Below are positions 46,061 through 54,305 of a stretch of DNA of 64,000 nucleotides, in pieces. The stretch covers positions 310,001 to 374,000 of the forward strand of contig NZ_JACJPL010000018.1 of the NCBI RefSeq assembly GCF_014696065.1. The letters are read 5' to 3'. Each line of letters starts with the position of its first letter. Within the stretch, counting starts at the first letter, position 1. The translations under genes were made by a program, and so were the position numbers. A model generated the notes under the pieces. The model was not told the origin of the DNA, did not search any database, and saw only the letters and a program-made list of their open reading frames with translations. The DNA comes from Leptolyngbya sp. FACHB-261. GTDB taxonomy: Bacteria; Cyanobacteriota; Cyanobacteriia; FACHB-261.

Positions 46061-47263
46061 CTAACTCACTTTAGTCCAGCGCGGAACGTAATCGAATAGC
46101 CACTTAAACTGCTGATCAGCAAGCCAAGTCGGAGTCAATTTATAGATCCAGTTGCGGATAAAACAGGCGATTGCATTCTCTGCCTGTCCGAGTTGACCCA
46201 CTTGACGGGAGGTGGTGAAGACACGATTAATGCGATCGCAGCGGCTTGCTTCAAACTGTCGTAGCAACGATGGAACTGTCTCCGCTTCATGACTTACGAT
46301 AAGCTGTTTGACCAGTTCAAAGGCATCTTCGATAGCCATACAGCCGCCTTGACCCAAGTTGGGCTGCACAGGATGAGCGGCATCGCCAATCAGCGTGACT
46401 CGTCCTCTACCCCAGGTTTGTCCCAACGGTTCGCGATCATAGATGTCATCGCGGTAGATAGGCTGAGCGCTCAGGGCATCGAGAATGGCTGGTACTGGGT
46501 TGGCATAGCTCGAAAAGCGCGATCGCAAGGCATTCAATGCACCGCCTGCCAATTCATCAGTGCCGCCAGCAGGGGTATTGACGAAGGCATAGAACGAAAA
46601 ACGACCAGAGCCAACATCAAAATAGCCAAAGCGATCGCCCTGCCCCCAATATTCTGACCAACTGTACCGCTCATCCAGCGGTAGTCCAGCTGCCTCAAAA
46701 TATCCCCGCCAGCAGCATGTACCGCTGTAGATGGGCCGTTCCAATTGCTCTTTTTCCTGCAACTGCGCCCGCACACTGGAATACAGCCCATCAGCACCGA
46801 CTAAGACACTTCCTTCTGCAATGCTGCCGTTCTGGAAGAACACCCGCACAGTGTCTTGACTCTCCTCAAAGTTCTCAAAGACACATCCCGTTTTTACCGT
46901 TCCTTCTGGTAGCGCATCGTAGAGGATTTGCTGCAATTCCGGTCGCAGTAAACAAATTCCCAGGTTGTCTGCTTGCACGAATTTTGGCGAATTGAGGTAG
47001 AGCAGTTCTCCATTTTTGTTAAAGAAGCCACCCTCTCGAATCGTGCCGCCATGCTGGTAGAAGCGATCGTAAAGTTGCCCGTCCCAAAGCAGTTGATAAA
47101 CCCGCATGGCATTCCGCTGAATGAAAATACCACCCGGTCCTGACAGCATTTCAGGTAATGTCCGCTTTTCATAGACTTCCACTGGGATGCTTGCATCAAG
47201 GCACACACGCGCTAGGGTCAATCCGCCAATTCCGCCGCCAATGACAATTATCTTTCGGCTCAA
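46061..47263 (-). CDS. FAD-dependent monooxygenase (zeaxanthin-epoxidase/PHBH-like)
   Basis: 400 residues, another class A flavoprotein. N-terminal IIVIGGGIGGLTLARV, DG motif SVLVGADGLYSSVR, GD motif GRVTLIGDAAHPVQPNLGQGG, where the last is close to salicylate hydroxylase- and zeaxanthin-epoxidase-like enzymes. There is no chloroplast-type FHA domain. It is the upstream gene of the two-gene operon. Aromatic or terpenoid hydroxylation are both possible. Confidence 0.8.
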   Translation of the reverse strand: MSRKIIVIGGGIGGLTLARVCLDASIPVEVYEKRTLPEMLSGPGGIFIQRNAMRVYQLLWDGQLYDRFYQHGGTIREGGFFNKNGELLYLNSPKFVQADNLGICLLRPELQQILYDALPEGTVKTGCVFENFEESQDTVRVFFQNGSIAEGSVLVGADGLYSSVRAQLQEKEQLERPIYSGTCCWRGYFEAAGLPLDERYSWSEYWGQGDRFGYFDVGSGRFSFYAFVNTPAGGTDELAGGALNALRSRFSSYANPVPAILDALSAQPIYRDDIYDREPLGQTWGRGRVTLIGDAAHPVQPNLGQGGCMAIEDAFELVKQLIVSHEAETVPSLLRQFEASRCDRINRVFTTSRQVGQLGQAENAIACFIRNWIYKLTPTWLADQQFKWLFDYVPRWTKVS

Positions 47264-47483
47264 TTCTCAGTCTCCTTAAAAATAGTCTTTGGAGTGATGT
47301 ACGTAGCTTCGACGCTTTATAAACAGAGTGGGCTTCCTATTTCATTTGCTAGCTATGTTAGGGTTCTCATAGCCTTCGAGCAGTCATTATCGCTGATTAA
47401 CGATGGTAGCCTTCCTCTAGGAACATGGAGCAGGGTCAAGGCACAGCCCAGTAAAAGGTTATCAGGGGCTCCCTGAGGCATCA

Positions 47484-47717
47484 GTGCCTGAGATCTGCGG
47501 CTGGCAGTTGGAGATTATCAAACGAGACGAGCCCGGTTTCGTGTTACTGCCTAAGCGCTGGGTGGTGGAGAGGACCTTTGGTTGGTTAGGACGCTATCGC
47601 CGCTTAAGCAAGGATTACGAGTACCTACCGCAGATGAGTGAAGCGATGGTTTATGCAGCCAGCGTTCGACTCATGCTGCGTCGTCTCACTCCCTCTACAA
47701 ATATTCTTTATAAATAA
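47484..47717 (+). pseudogene. IS5-type transposase, C-terminal remnant
   Basis: About 70 residues with the end of an IS5-type DDE transposase: [20 protein letters not shown] and [17 protein letters not shown], the catalytic Glu being that of VERTF. The N-terminal part is missing here; its counterpart is at 44580-44684. The stop at 47715 lies two bases before the next reading frame. Confidence 0.9.
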
Positions 47718-47718
47718 G

Positions 47719-47856
47719 ATGAGTGTTCAGGATGATATGGGATTGCAAGAGGGTGTTTCCCCGGTGGCTGGAGATTTCCCGCGACTAGTCACAGTAGGGG
47801 AAGCCTCCGTCCGCGCCACTTATCTGTTCTTAGTGGAATGCTCTTGGTTGCAGTAA
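47719..47856 (+). pseudogene. 5' fragment of a YjaB-like acetyltransferase
   Basis: 46 codons. It is a partial duplicate of the start of the acetyltransferase at 48803: MGLQEGV, then EASVRATxLFL are shared, and the DNA is nearly the same. After VEC the copy diverges and meets a stop at 47854-47856, immediately followed by the ATG of the methyltransferase. It may act as a leader that brings ribosomes to the methyltransferase, since no clear ribosome site precedes that ATG. Confidence 0.85.
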
Positions 47857-48588
47857 ATGCCTGAAGACAAAGCCTTCTACGACAACTCAGAATTACTATC
47901 GGGTTATCTCGCACACCGGGCTCGACCCGATAACCCCAATGACACACTAGAGCGTCCGCTCTTTTTAGAACTTGCTGGTGATCTCACCAATCTGGACATT
48001 CTTGATTTAGGGTGCGGGAATGCTGCGTTTGGGAAAGAGGCTCTGTTGCAAGGGGCGCGCTCCTACACAGGCATTGAAGTCTCTCAGTCAATGGTTGACC
48101 TTGCCCGTCAAATGCTTGCAGACACCTCTGGTCAGGTTCGCCACGAAAGCATAGAAACATGGCGAGCCCAGACAGAACAAGTTGATTTGGTGTCGTCGCG
48201 GCTGGCACTGCATTATGTTGAAAATCTCGAATCTGTGTTTCAAGAAATCTATGAGGTGCTGTGTCCTGGTGGGCGGGTGATTATATCGGTCGAGCATCCT
48301 GTCATTACATCGAACTTTGAGAGCTTAGCAGAAGGTCGCCGCACGACCTGGTTGGTTAACAACTACTTCAAACCGGGTGCAAGAGTGCACCAATGGCTTG
48401 GCAATCAGGTCACGAAGTATCACCACACTTTGGAAGAGTATTTTAACCTCGTTGCAGACGCTGGACTTGAGCTAAAGCATGTGCGAGAGTCACGTCCTAA
48501 AAAGAGCTATTTTTTGAGCGAGGAAGAATATGAGCGGCGTTTACGGATTCCGCTGTTTTTATTGATCGCGGCATGTAAGCCAAGATGA
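47857..48588 (+). CDS. Class I SAM-dependent methyltransferase
   Basis: 243 residues. SAM motif I LDILDLGCGNAAFGKEAL (residues ~46-62), motif II region YTGIEVSQSMVDLA, and motif post-II LVSSRLALHYVENLESV are intact. Substrate unknown; the UbiE/Coq5-like shape is common in small-molecule methylation. Its ATG abuts the stop of the acetyltransferase fragment (TAAATG), implying translational coupling. A 90-bp hairpin repeat follows the gene. Confidence 0.85.
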   Translation: MPEDKAFYDNSELLSGYLAHRARPDNPNDTLERPLFLELAGDLTNLDILDLGCGNAAFGKEALLQGARSYTGIEVSQSMVDLARQMLADTSGQVRHESIETWRAQTEQVDLVSSRLALHYVENLESVFQEIYEVLCPGGRVIISVEHPVITSNFESLAEGRRTTWLVNNYFKPGARVHQWLGNQVTKYHHTLEEYFNLVADAGLELKHVRESRPKKSYFLSEEEYERRLRIPLFLLIAACKPR

Positions 48589-48602
48589 CTCCGGAAGCTC
48601 TT

Positions 48603-48692
48603 CATCTTTATCTGGGTCAATTTGCCCAAAAGAAAAGTCCGCCGAAGTGGACTGACTGACAGAAACATGGCAGTAGTTTTGGGCCAATGTTG
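48603..48692. repeat. 90-bp repeat with hairpin, copy 1
   Basis: Same unit as 49446-49535, about 87 percent the same by eye. It contains AGTCCGC-CGAA-GTGGACT at 48636-48653 (one G-T pair) and ends TTGGGCCAATGTTG. It lies directly downstream of the methyltransferase. Confidence 0.9.
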
Positions 48693-48728
48693 GCTAATAC
48701 CAACTAACTTTTCAATCGCTACCCATTT

Positions 48729-48781
48729 GCCCCCTCCCGACCTTCCCTTGCTAAGGGGAGGTGCCGTAGGTGGTGGGGTTC
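48729..48781. repeat. Palindromic GGGGAGG repeat
   Basis: Single copy of the family at 38.1 and 40.8 kb, with TTCCCTTGCTAAGGGGAGG and GCCGTAGGTGGTGGGGTT. It sits between the first hairpin repeat and the acetyltransferase start. Confidence 0.8.
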
Positions 48782-48802
48782 TGCCTAGAGAATTGCTATT
48801 AG

Positions 48803-49270
48803 ATGAGTAAGCAGGGTGATATGGGATTGCAAGAGGGCGTTTACCTGGTCACTTCAGAAGATTTCCCGTGCCTAGTCGAAGTGTGGGAGGCCTCCGTCCG
48901 CGCCACGCATCTGTTCTTGATGGAAGCGGATATCCAGTTCTTCAAGCCATTGGTGCAGGATGCCCTTCCCCAGATGGCAGAACTAGCCTGTGCGCGTGAT
49001 GAGCAGGGCCAGGTTGTTGGCTTTGTTGGTGTGGTGGAGGACAAAGTTGAGATGCTATTTATCCATCCCCTGTGGCGAGGGCAAGGGGTTGGGCGACGAC
49101 TGCTGGAGCATGCGGTCAAGGCGCTTGGTGCTACCAAGGTTGATGTGAATGAGCAGAATGAACAGGCGGTGGGGTTTTATCTGCGGCTGGGGTTTGAAGT
49201 AGAAGGGCGTTCGGAGTTGGATGGCTTGGGCAAGCCGTTTCCTCTATTGCATATGCGCTTACGTGATTGA
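48803..49270 (+). CDS. GNAT acetyltransferase (YjaB-like)
   Basis: 155 residues. Acetyl-CoA P-loop RGQGVGRRLLEH (~residues 94-105) and the C-terminal DVNEQNEQAVGFYLRLGFEV, which matches E. coli YjaB-type proteins closely, including GRSELDGLGKPFPLL. Natural substrate is unknown; acetyl-CoA binding is well supported. Its 5' end is duplicated at 47719 and a 90-bp hairpin repeat follows, so the gene is part of a tandemly duplicated cassette. Confidence 0.88.
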   Translation: MSKQGDMGLQEGVYLVTSEDFPCLVEVWEASVRATHLFLMEADIQFFKPLVQDALPQMAELACARDEQGQVVGFVGVVEDKVEMLFIHPLWRGQGVGRRLLEHAVKALGATKVDVNEQNEQAVGFYLRLGFEVEGRSELDGLGKPFPLLHMRLRD

Positions 49271-49445
49271 GTGATGTGATTGAGTGATGTGATTTTGCAG
49301 AAGCGAGTAGATCTGACAAACCGATATACCCAATTGCCAAACTCAATTGCTGAACCAGAAGGCAACCCATTAAGTTGGACAGGTTATCTCCGTCCAGTTA
49401 GCTCAATTGCCATCAGACAGACCTCTTTTATTTACCTCTGCAATC

Positions 49446-49535
49446 CATCTTTATCTGGGTAAATTTTCCCAAAAGAAAAGTCCGCCGAAGCGGACTGACT
49501 CACAGAAATATGACAATAGTTTTGGGCCAATGTTG
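49446..49535. repeat. 90-bp repeat with hairpin, copy 2
   Basis: Matches 48603-48692; the hairpin here is a perfect 7-bp stem with a CGAA tetraloop (49479-49496). It lies downstream of the acetyltransferase gene, the same place as copy 1 downstream of the methyltransferase. Confidence 0.9.
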
Positions 49536-49553
49536 ACCAACAAGACCAGTAGA

Positions 49554-50075
49554 TTAGCTCTGATCTGTTTTCTGGTCCGCTTGCTTTTTACGGCCTCCTC
49601 GGCCAAAGCGACGTCCCATATCAACGACAGCAGTATTCAAACCAGCATCTTTACCGTTGGCACGAGCTGAGTTGTAAGCCATACGGGCGGCAGCATAGGC
49701 TTCGCTACCCGCTAATAAATAGGTGTCTTCGACCAGCTCTTGGAGTTGAACCAGAGACAACATAATTGGATAAAGTGACTCTACCAGATTGATGTCGCGT
49801 CGCATTTCATCGACATCTAAACAGCGAGGCATGAGTTCAGGGTTTTGGTCAGCCAGCTCAACAGCTTTATGGACAAAGGCCCGAGTTTTGTCACCCATAC
49901 GGCTCAGGCTGCGGCGGCGAGCGGGGGTTAAACCTACTAGGAAAGAAAGTATTTCACGAACATTGGTGAGATTTGACAGAACAGCTTGAAGATCGTCCGA
50001 TGGCAGCTCGGCGCTTACAAGGTTATTATTCACCCTGAATCGGTCCTTTAAAGTAATAACAGTTAGCCTAGCCAT
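49554..50075 (-). CDS. Hypothetical protein
   Basis: 173 residues, helical throughout. The ordered core LDVDEMRRDINLVESLYPIM and LVEDTYLLAGSEAYAAARMAYNSAR (~residues 85-135) recurs in uncharacterised bacterial proteins I recall, without an assigned role. A basic end (RRFGRGGRKKQADQK) could bind nucleic acid or another charged partner. There is no signal peptide. It ends next to the 90-bp repeat. Confidence 0.6.
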   Translation of the reverse strand: MARLTVITLKDRFRVNNNLVSAELPSDDLQAVLSNLTNVREILSFLVGLTPARRRSLSRMGDKTRAFVHKAVELADQNPELMPRCLDVDEMRRDINLVESLYPIMLSLVQLQELVEDTYLLAGSEAYAAARMAYNSARANGKDAGLNTAVVDMGRRFGRGGRKKQADQKTDQS

Positions 50076-50197
50076 TTAGCTTAGGCTTTTCTTTTAGTGC
50101 CCATATTTCACTGGTTACTAACTTGTGGAATTCCCTGAAAAAAGTAAGCTAGCAAATTAGCTTCTCCGAGAATTCTGGGATAAACGTTGTTTGCGAT

Positions 50198-50453
50198 GAG
50201 TACAAGTACCTTTCAACCCTCAACGAAGTTGTTTGGCATGAGTACAAGTACCTTTCAACCTTCGCCAACGTGGGTAAAAGTGTCGTCGTTCTCGGTTCAA
50301 CCTTCGCCAACGTGGGTAAAAGTGTCGTCGTTCTCGGTTCAACCTTCGCCAACGTGGGTAAAAGTGTCGTCGTTGTGGGTCAGACCCTCGTCGTCTTGGG
50401 TAAAAGTGTCGTCGTCCTGGGTTCAACCTTCAAGGACGTGGGTTCAATCCTGG
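50198..50453 (+). repeat. 42-bp tandem repeat array
   Basis: Six consecutive units with a strict 42-bp period from 50198. The two best copies, 50254-50295 and 50296-50337, are identical, the next differs at two bases; the first two and last two are degenerate. In the frame of VVVLGSTFANVGKS the later copies differ partly by synonymous changes (GTT/GTC, CTC/CTG), so the array may once have been coding (14 residues per unit), but there is no good start codon before 50270 and no ribosome site. Confidence 0.85.
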
Positions 50454-50729
50454 TTTGAGACCGGCGTGAATTCAGTGTTAATGCCTGGACTAGAGGGGGA
50501 ATGCTGAAAAGACAGCAATCAGGTTGCCTGGAGCTGAGGGAATTTGTTGAGCCTTGCTTAAGATCAATTAGCTGAGGCGGAAGCGTTTTTGCAGGGTCGC
50601 GGCCTTAGGCACCAGGAACTTGCAGACAACTAGAGCTTGGCTTGATAGTCAAACTCAGGGACATCCACTAGTCTCATCTGCAAATCCTCCCGCCCATACC
50701 GCTGCAACTCAGCATGGCAAAATCAGCGC

Positions 50730-51695
50730 ATGACTGACCACGACCGCCTGTTCAAAGAACTCCTATCCACCTTTTTCCTGGAGTTCGTAGAGTTGTTTCT
50801 ACCCGATGCAGCAGCCTTCCTGGAACGCAACTCCCTCACCTTTCTCGACAAAGAACTGTTCACCGATGTCACCTCAGGCGAGCGCTACGAAGCCGACCTA
50901 GTCGTCAGAGCCCAGTTCCAAGGCGAGATCTCCTGCTTTCTGATTCATGTAGAGCACCAGGCGCAGCCGCAGAAAGATTTCGGCCAGCGCATGTTCCGAT
51001 ACTTCGCCCGATTGAGTGAGCAGTATGGGCTGCCAGTGTATCCAGTCGTGCTGTTCTCATATGACTCCCCCAAGCAGGCAGCAGCTCAGCAGCATCGGGT
51101 CGAGTTTCCTGGCTGGGTAGTGCTGGAGTTCAACTACCGGGTGATTCAGCTCAACTGACTGCCCTGGCAAGAGTTCATAACGCGACCGAACCCGATTAGC
51201 AGCGCCTTAATGGCCAAGATGAGCATGGAACGGCAAGAGCGCCCAGTGGTGAAGCTAGAGTGTCTGCGAATGCTGGCGAGTCTAGAACTAGACCCAGCGC
51301 GAACTCAACTGATCTCAGGGTTTGTAGACATGTATCTAGAGCTAGGACCAGAGGAGGAAAGGGAGTTTGAGGAGGGCCTTGGTAGGATTGAGCGAGAGCA
51401 GCAGGAGCAGGTCATGCAGATAGTCACCAGTTGGATGCGGCAAGGTCTCCAGCAGGGTCTTCAGCAGGGCCGACAAGAGGGCCAGCAAGAAGGCCGACAA
51501 CAGGAAGCCCTAACGCTGATTCTGCGCTTGCTCAACCGCCGATTGGGGGCAGTGACGCCAGAGAATCGCACAGTGATCCAGTCATTGTCAGTTGAGCACC
51601 TGGAAGACCTAGCTGAGGCGTTGCTAGATTTCTCTGACGAAGCGGATTTGCGTGACTGGTTGCGCAGTCGAGATTTGCCCCAAGAACAGGGTTAA
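50730..51695 (+). pseudogene. Rpn/PD-(D/E)XK-type nuclease broken by one stop codon
   Basis: The 5' half (50730-51158) encodes the Rpn-type core: MTDHDRLFKELLSTFFLEF, EADLVVRAQFQGE, and LIHVEHQAQPQKDFGQRMFRYFARL. It stops at TGA 51156-51158, after VIQLN. Without that stop the same frame runs on through LPWQEFITRPNPISSALMAKM to 51695, into the C-terminal Gln-rich helix (QGLQQGLQQGRQEGQQEG) and tail seen in such proteins. An Arg CGA to TGA change explains the break, so this is a recent pseudogene. The downstream part has no ribosome site of its own. Confidence 0.88.
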
Positions 51696-51858
51696 GCTCT
51701 CTTTCGTTCTTTCTGATTCATGGAGAGCAGCAGGCGCAGACGCAAGACGCAACAGCTTGTGACCAGTTGGAGAAGCAGTCCGTCCAGAGTGCCAAACTGG
51801 AAAAACAGAGCCTCAATCTGAAGGGGTTGTTCGGGAGTAAGCGTAGGAGCAACCGTTC

Positions 51859-52425
51859 ATGCTGACTGAAATCCGCCAACTCAGCGTGCGTGACTACCAC
51901 TGCATGGTAGAAACCGGGATTTTGGCAGTAGATGAGCGGGTGGAATTGCTGGCAGGACAAATTTTTAGAATGGCGGCGAAGGGAACGGCACACAGCGCAG
52001 TGGTCACTCGGGTAGAACGGCTGCTGAAGCGCTGCCTGGGGGAACAAGTGGTCATCTGTTTGCAAGATCCCGTACAACTGGATGATTTCTCTGAACCAGA
52101 GCCAGATATTGCAGTGGTTCGGGTTGATCCTTTGGAATACGAGGATCATCACCCTAGGCCCAGTGAGATCTATTGGCTAACAGAGGTTGCTGATATAACC
52201 CTTAAACGCGATTTAGAAATCAAAGCTTCTCTCTACGCCCAATCAGGCATCTCAGAATACTGGGTCTTGGATGTAAATGAGCAACAGTTACATGTGTTCC
52301 GTTCGCCCAGTCCCAAAGATTATGAAAGCAAGACTGTTTTGTCTGAAGAACAGACCATCTCACCTCTAACTTTTCCAAACTGTAAAATTGCAATTCGAGA
52401 GCTACTACGTCCGAGAGAACAGTGA
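51859..52425 (+). CDS. Uma2-family (DUF820) protein
   Basis: 188 residues with the PD-(D/E)XK-like fold of the Uma2 family, abundant in cyanobacteria and of unknown function. Visible marks: VERLLKRCL, EPDIAVVR, EVADITLKRDLEIKASLYAQS (catalytic-type Glu and Lys) and ISEYWVLDV. It is the first of three Uma2 genes between 51.8 and 55.7 kb, which lie with an Rpn gene and a toxin-antitoxin pair. No clear partner. Confidence 0.88.
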   Translation: MLTEIRQLSVRDYHCMVETGILAVDERVELLAGQIFRMAAKGTAHSAVVTRVERLLKRCLGEQVVICLQDPVQLDDFSEPEPDIAVVRVDPLEYEDHHPRPSEIYWLTEVADITLKRDLEIKASLYAQSGISEYWVLDVNEQQLHVFRSPSPKDYESKTVLSEEQTISPLTFPNCKIAIRELLRPREQ

Positions 52426-52465
52426 AGTTCTCCTAGAACTTGAATCAAGGCATAACTTCTCAAGG

Positions 52466-52720
52466 CTACGGATTTCTCAAACAACGATTCTCACCACTCT
52501 CATCGCCAAGACAATCCCCATTCGGATTCAAAATCACCACACGATTCACCGTCGGAAACTGTCGCAAAGTAGCCTCAATCGCACTCATGGCCCGTGCATC
52601 ATCGCCAATTCCATTCGAGACAACCTGCCGACAAAACCGCAGTCTCGCAGTTCTGCCAGAAATAGCCAGCGCAAAATCTCGTCTGCCTTATGAGGGGTAT
52701 CGCGCCGCACTAGCCTTATA
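52466..52720 (-). pseudogene. Decayed copy of the GerMN gene 3' end
   Basis: Residues of the GerMN protein's C-terminal part in decayed form: bases 52466-52686 match 53461-53681 almost base for base, then a ~110-bp deletion joins to a second short match (ATCGCGCCGCAC) near 52700. There is no reading frame left. It shows that the toxin-antitoxin pair lies inside a duplicated region. Confidence 0.85.
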
Positions 52721-52821
52721 GATGCAATTATTCTCGGCGATAAATATGGCCCATGACAGCAATTGCTATTCACTGCCATTGCAGTAAAAATAGATCTAGC
52801 AGACTACAGGAGGGCTCAAGC

Positions 52822-53070
52822 ATGAACGTGTCTCTGACACCAGAGTTAGAGCGGTACATTCAAGAAAAACTTGCCAGTGGCATGTACTACTCTGCCAGTG
52901 AGGTCATTCTCGAAGGACTACGGATGCTCCAGGAGAAAGACCGCATGCAAGAGATCCGCTTGCAGGAACTGCGGCAAGAGATACAGGCCGGTCTCGACAG
53001 CGGAGAGTCAACCCCGTTGGATATCCAGGCAATCAAGACAAAAGCACGGCAGCGTCACCAGCAGAGATAG
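52822..53070 (+). CDS. ParD-like antitoxin
   Basis: 82 residues; ribbon-helix-helix-like N-terminus (MNVSLTPELERYIQEKLASGMYYSASEVILEGLRML) followed by an acidic-basic tail, the ParD antitoxin plan. A clear AGGAGG ribosome site lies 9 nt before the ATG. It would bind its own promoter and neutralise the toxin encoded 8 bp downstream. A longer ORF from 52753 is open but lacks a site. Confidence 0.9.
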   Translation: MNVSLTPELERYIQEKLASGMYYSASEVILEGLRMLQEKDRMQEIRLQELRQEIQAGLDSGESTPLDIQAIKTKARQRHQQR

Positions 53071-53078
53071 ACAAAGTA

Positions 53079-53375
53079 ATGGCGACCCTCTTTAAACGCC
53101 CATTAGCTGAACTAGATCTGCTAGATATCTGGGGATTCATTGCAGACGACAGCATAGACCGAGCAGATAGTTTTTTGGACCAGATGGACAGCAAGCTGCA
53201 AACTCTAGCCCGTAATCCAGGATTGGGTAAACGGCAAGAGGAGCTGTTGCCCGGATTAAGGAGCTTCCCGATTGGTAACTACGTAGTGTTTTACCGAGAG
53301 ATTGAGAACGGCATTGATGTCATTCGAGTTCTACGAGGATCACGCGACATTGAGGCAATTTTTAGGCAGGATTGA
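53079..53375 (+). CDS. ParE-like toxin
   Basis: 98 residues of the RelE/ParE fold. FKRPLAELDLLDIWGFIAD, then GLGKRQEELLPGLRSFPIGNYVVFYREIE and IDVIRVLRGSRDIEAIF match ParE. ParE toxins poison DNA gyrase. It follows the antitoxin by 8 bp and is co-transcribed. The pair sits between a decayed and an intact copy of a GerMN gene end. Confidence 0.92.
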   Translation: MATLFKRPLAELDLLDIWGFIADDSIDRADSFLDQMDSKLQTLARNPGLGKRQEELLPGLRSFPIGNYVVFYREIENGIDVIRVLRGSRDIEAIFRQD

Positions 53376-53460
53376 ATCTTCTTAAATGTTGTCGAATTTT
53401 CTCTAACGAGGGTGCACTCCAAAAAGCGCTGGCACAATTGTTGCAAAGGGTTCGATATAG

Positions 53461-54021
53461 CTACGGGTTCCTCAAACAACGATTCTCACCACTCTCATCC
53501 CCAAGACAATCGCCGTTCGGATTCAAAATCACCACACGATTCACCGTCGGAAACTGTCGCAAAGTAGCCTCAATCGCACTCATGGCCCGTGCATCATCGC
53601 CAATTCCATTCGAGACAACCTGCCGACAAAACCGCAGCCTCGCAGTTCTGCCAGAAATAGCCAGCGCAAAATCTCGTCCGCAATTGGAACTTCCCTGTAA
53701 ACGCACTGCTGAACGCAGACCCTGTTGCTGTTCTCCACTCGTCGGTCCTGCAATCAGTTGCTCAACCGCAAACTGAGCCACCCTTAAACCAGGCGTATCG
53801 CGCCGCACCGGTCTTGTCTGGGTAAAGTCATTCCCCCCACTTGCGTTAGTTGGAAAGAAAACCTGCACCTGCCGCATCATTGGTACCGGCGATGGCTCAG
53901 CCTTTGCCTGCGCACTCCAATTCCCCCAACCCAAAAGCACAGCTAGCAGCAACAACCTCAGTTTCAGGTCAAACTGCCACAAGCTAGTTGATGATCCAGC
54001 AGAATTCCAATTCAGCAACAC
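53461..54021 (-). CDS. GerMN-domain secreted protein
   Basis: 186 residues. Signal peptide (core LRLLLLAVLLGWGNWSAQAKA) followed by a GerMN domain (~residues 52-175) with MRQVQVFFPTN, PVRRDTPGLRVAQFAVEQLIAGPT and NRVVILNPNGDCLGD. GerMN domains occur in cell-envelope proteins; function in cyanobacteria is not known. Its last 221 bp are duplicated at 52466. Confidence 0.85.
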   Translation of the reverse strand: MLLNWNSAGSSTSLWQFDLKLRLLLLAVLLGWGNWSAQAKAEPSPVPMMRQVQVFFPTNASGGNDFTQTRPVRRDTPGLRVAQFAVEQLIAGPTSGEQQQGLRSAVRLQGSSNCGRDFALAISGRTARLRFCRQVVSNGIGDDARAMSAIEATLRQFPTVNRVVILNPNGDCLGDESGENRCLRNP

Positions 54022-54305
54022 AAGATAACTCCATTCATCGATGAAGCGAACCCACTTCTAAGCAGTTGCTATTAAACAAATCAGGCCCTTAAGTTTAATA
54101 GCAACTCTCAGCTACAGTTCCTTCCAAGTGCCCAACATCTTCGCAAAAACCGCAGCTCATTGCCTCACCCAAGCGGGCTAAACTGTCACCCGTTCTGACC
54201 ACTCGTTCTAGCTACCCGCGTTGACACACTTGAACTTTCTTAATAGCCAAAAGCGCTGAACACTATACTTAACACAACCCCCTACTCAACTCAAAAGCAA
54301 CGCTT

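Noticed and set aside
47638-47856. A 72-residue ORF joining the transposase end with the acetyltransferase fragment
   Set aside because: The first 27 codons are out of frame with the transposase remnant; the real content is two separate remnants.
50198-50453. Possible CRISPR array
   Set aside because: The units are directly adjacent with no unique spacers and the whole 42-bp unit repeats, so it is a tandem repeat.
51156-51158. TGA read as selenocysteine or a recoding site
   Set aside because: The position corresponds to Arg in the family pattern I recall, no selenocysteine-type hairpin is apparent after it, and neighbouring genes are also decaying.
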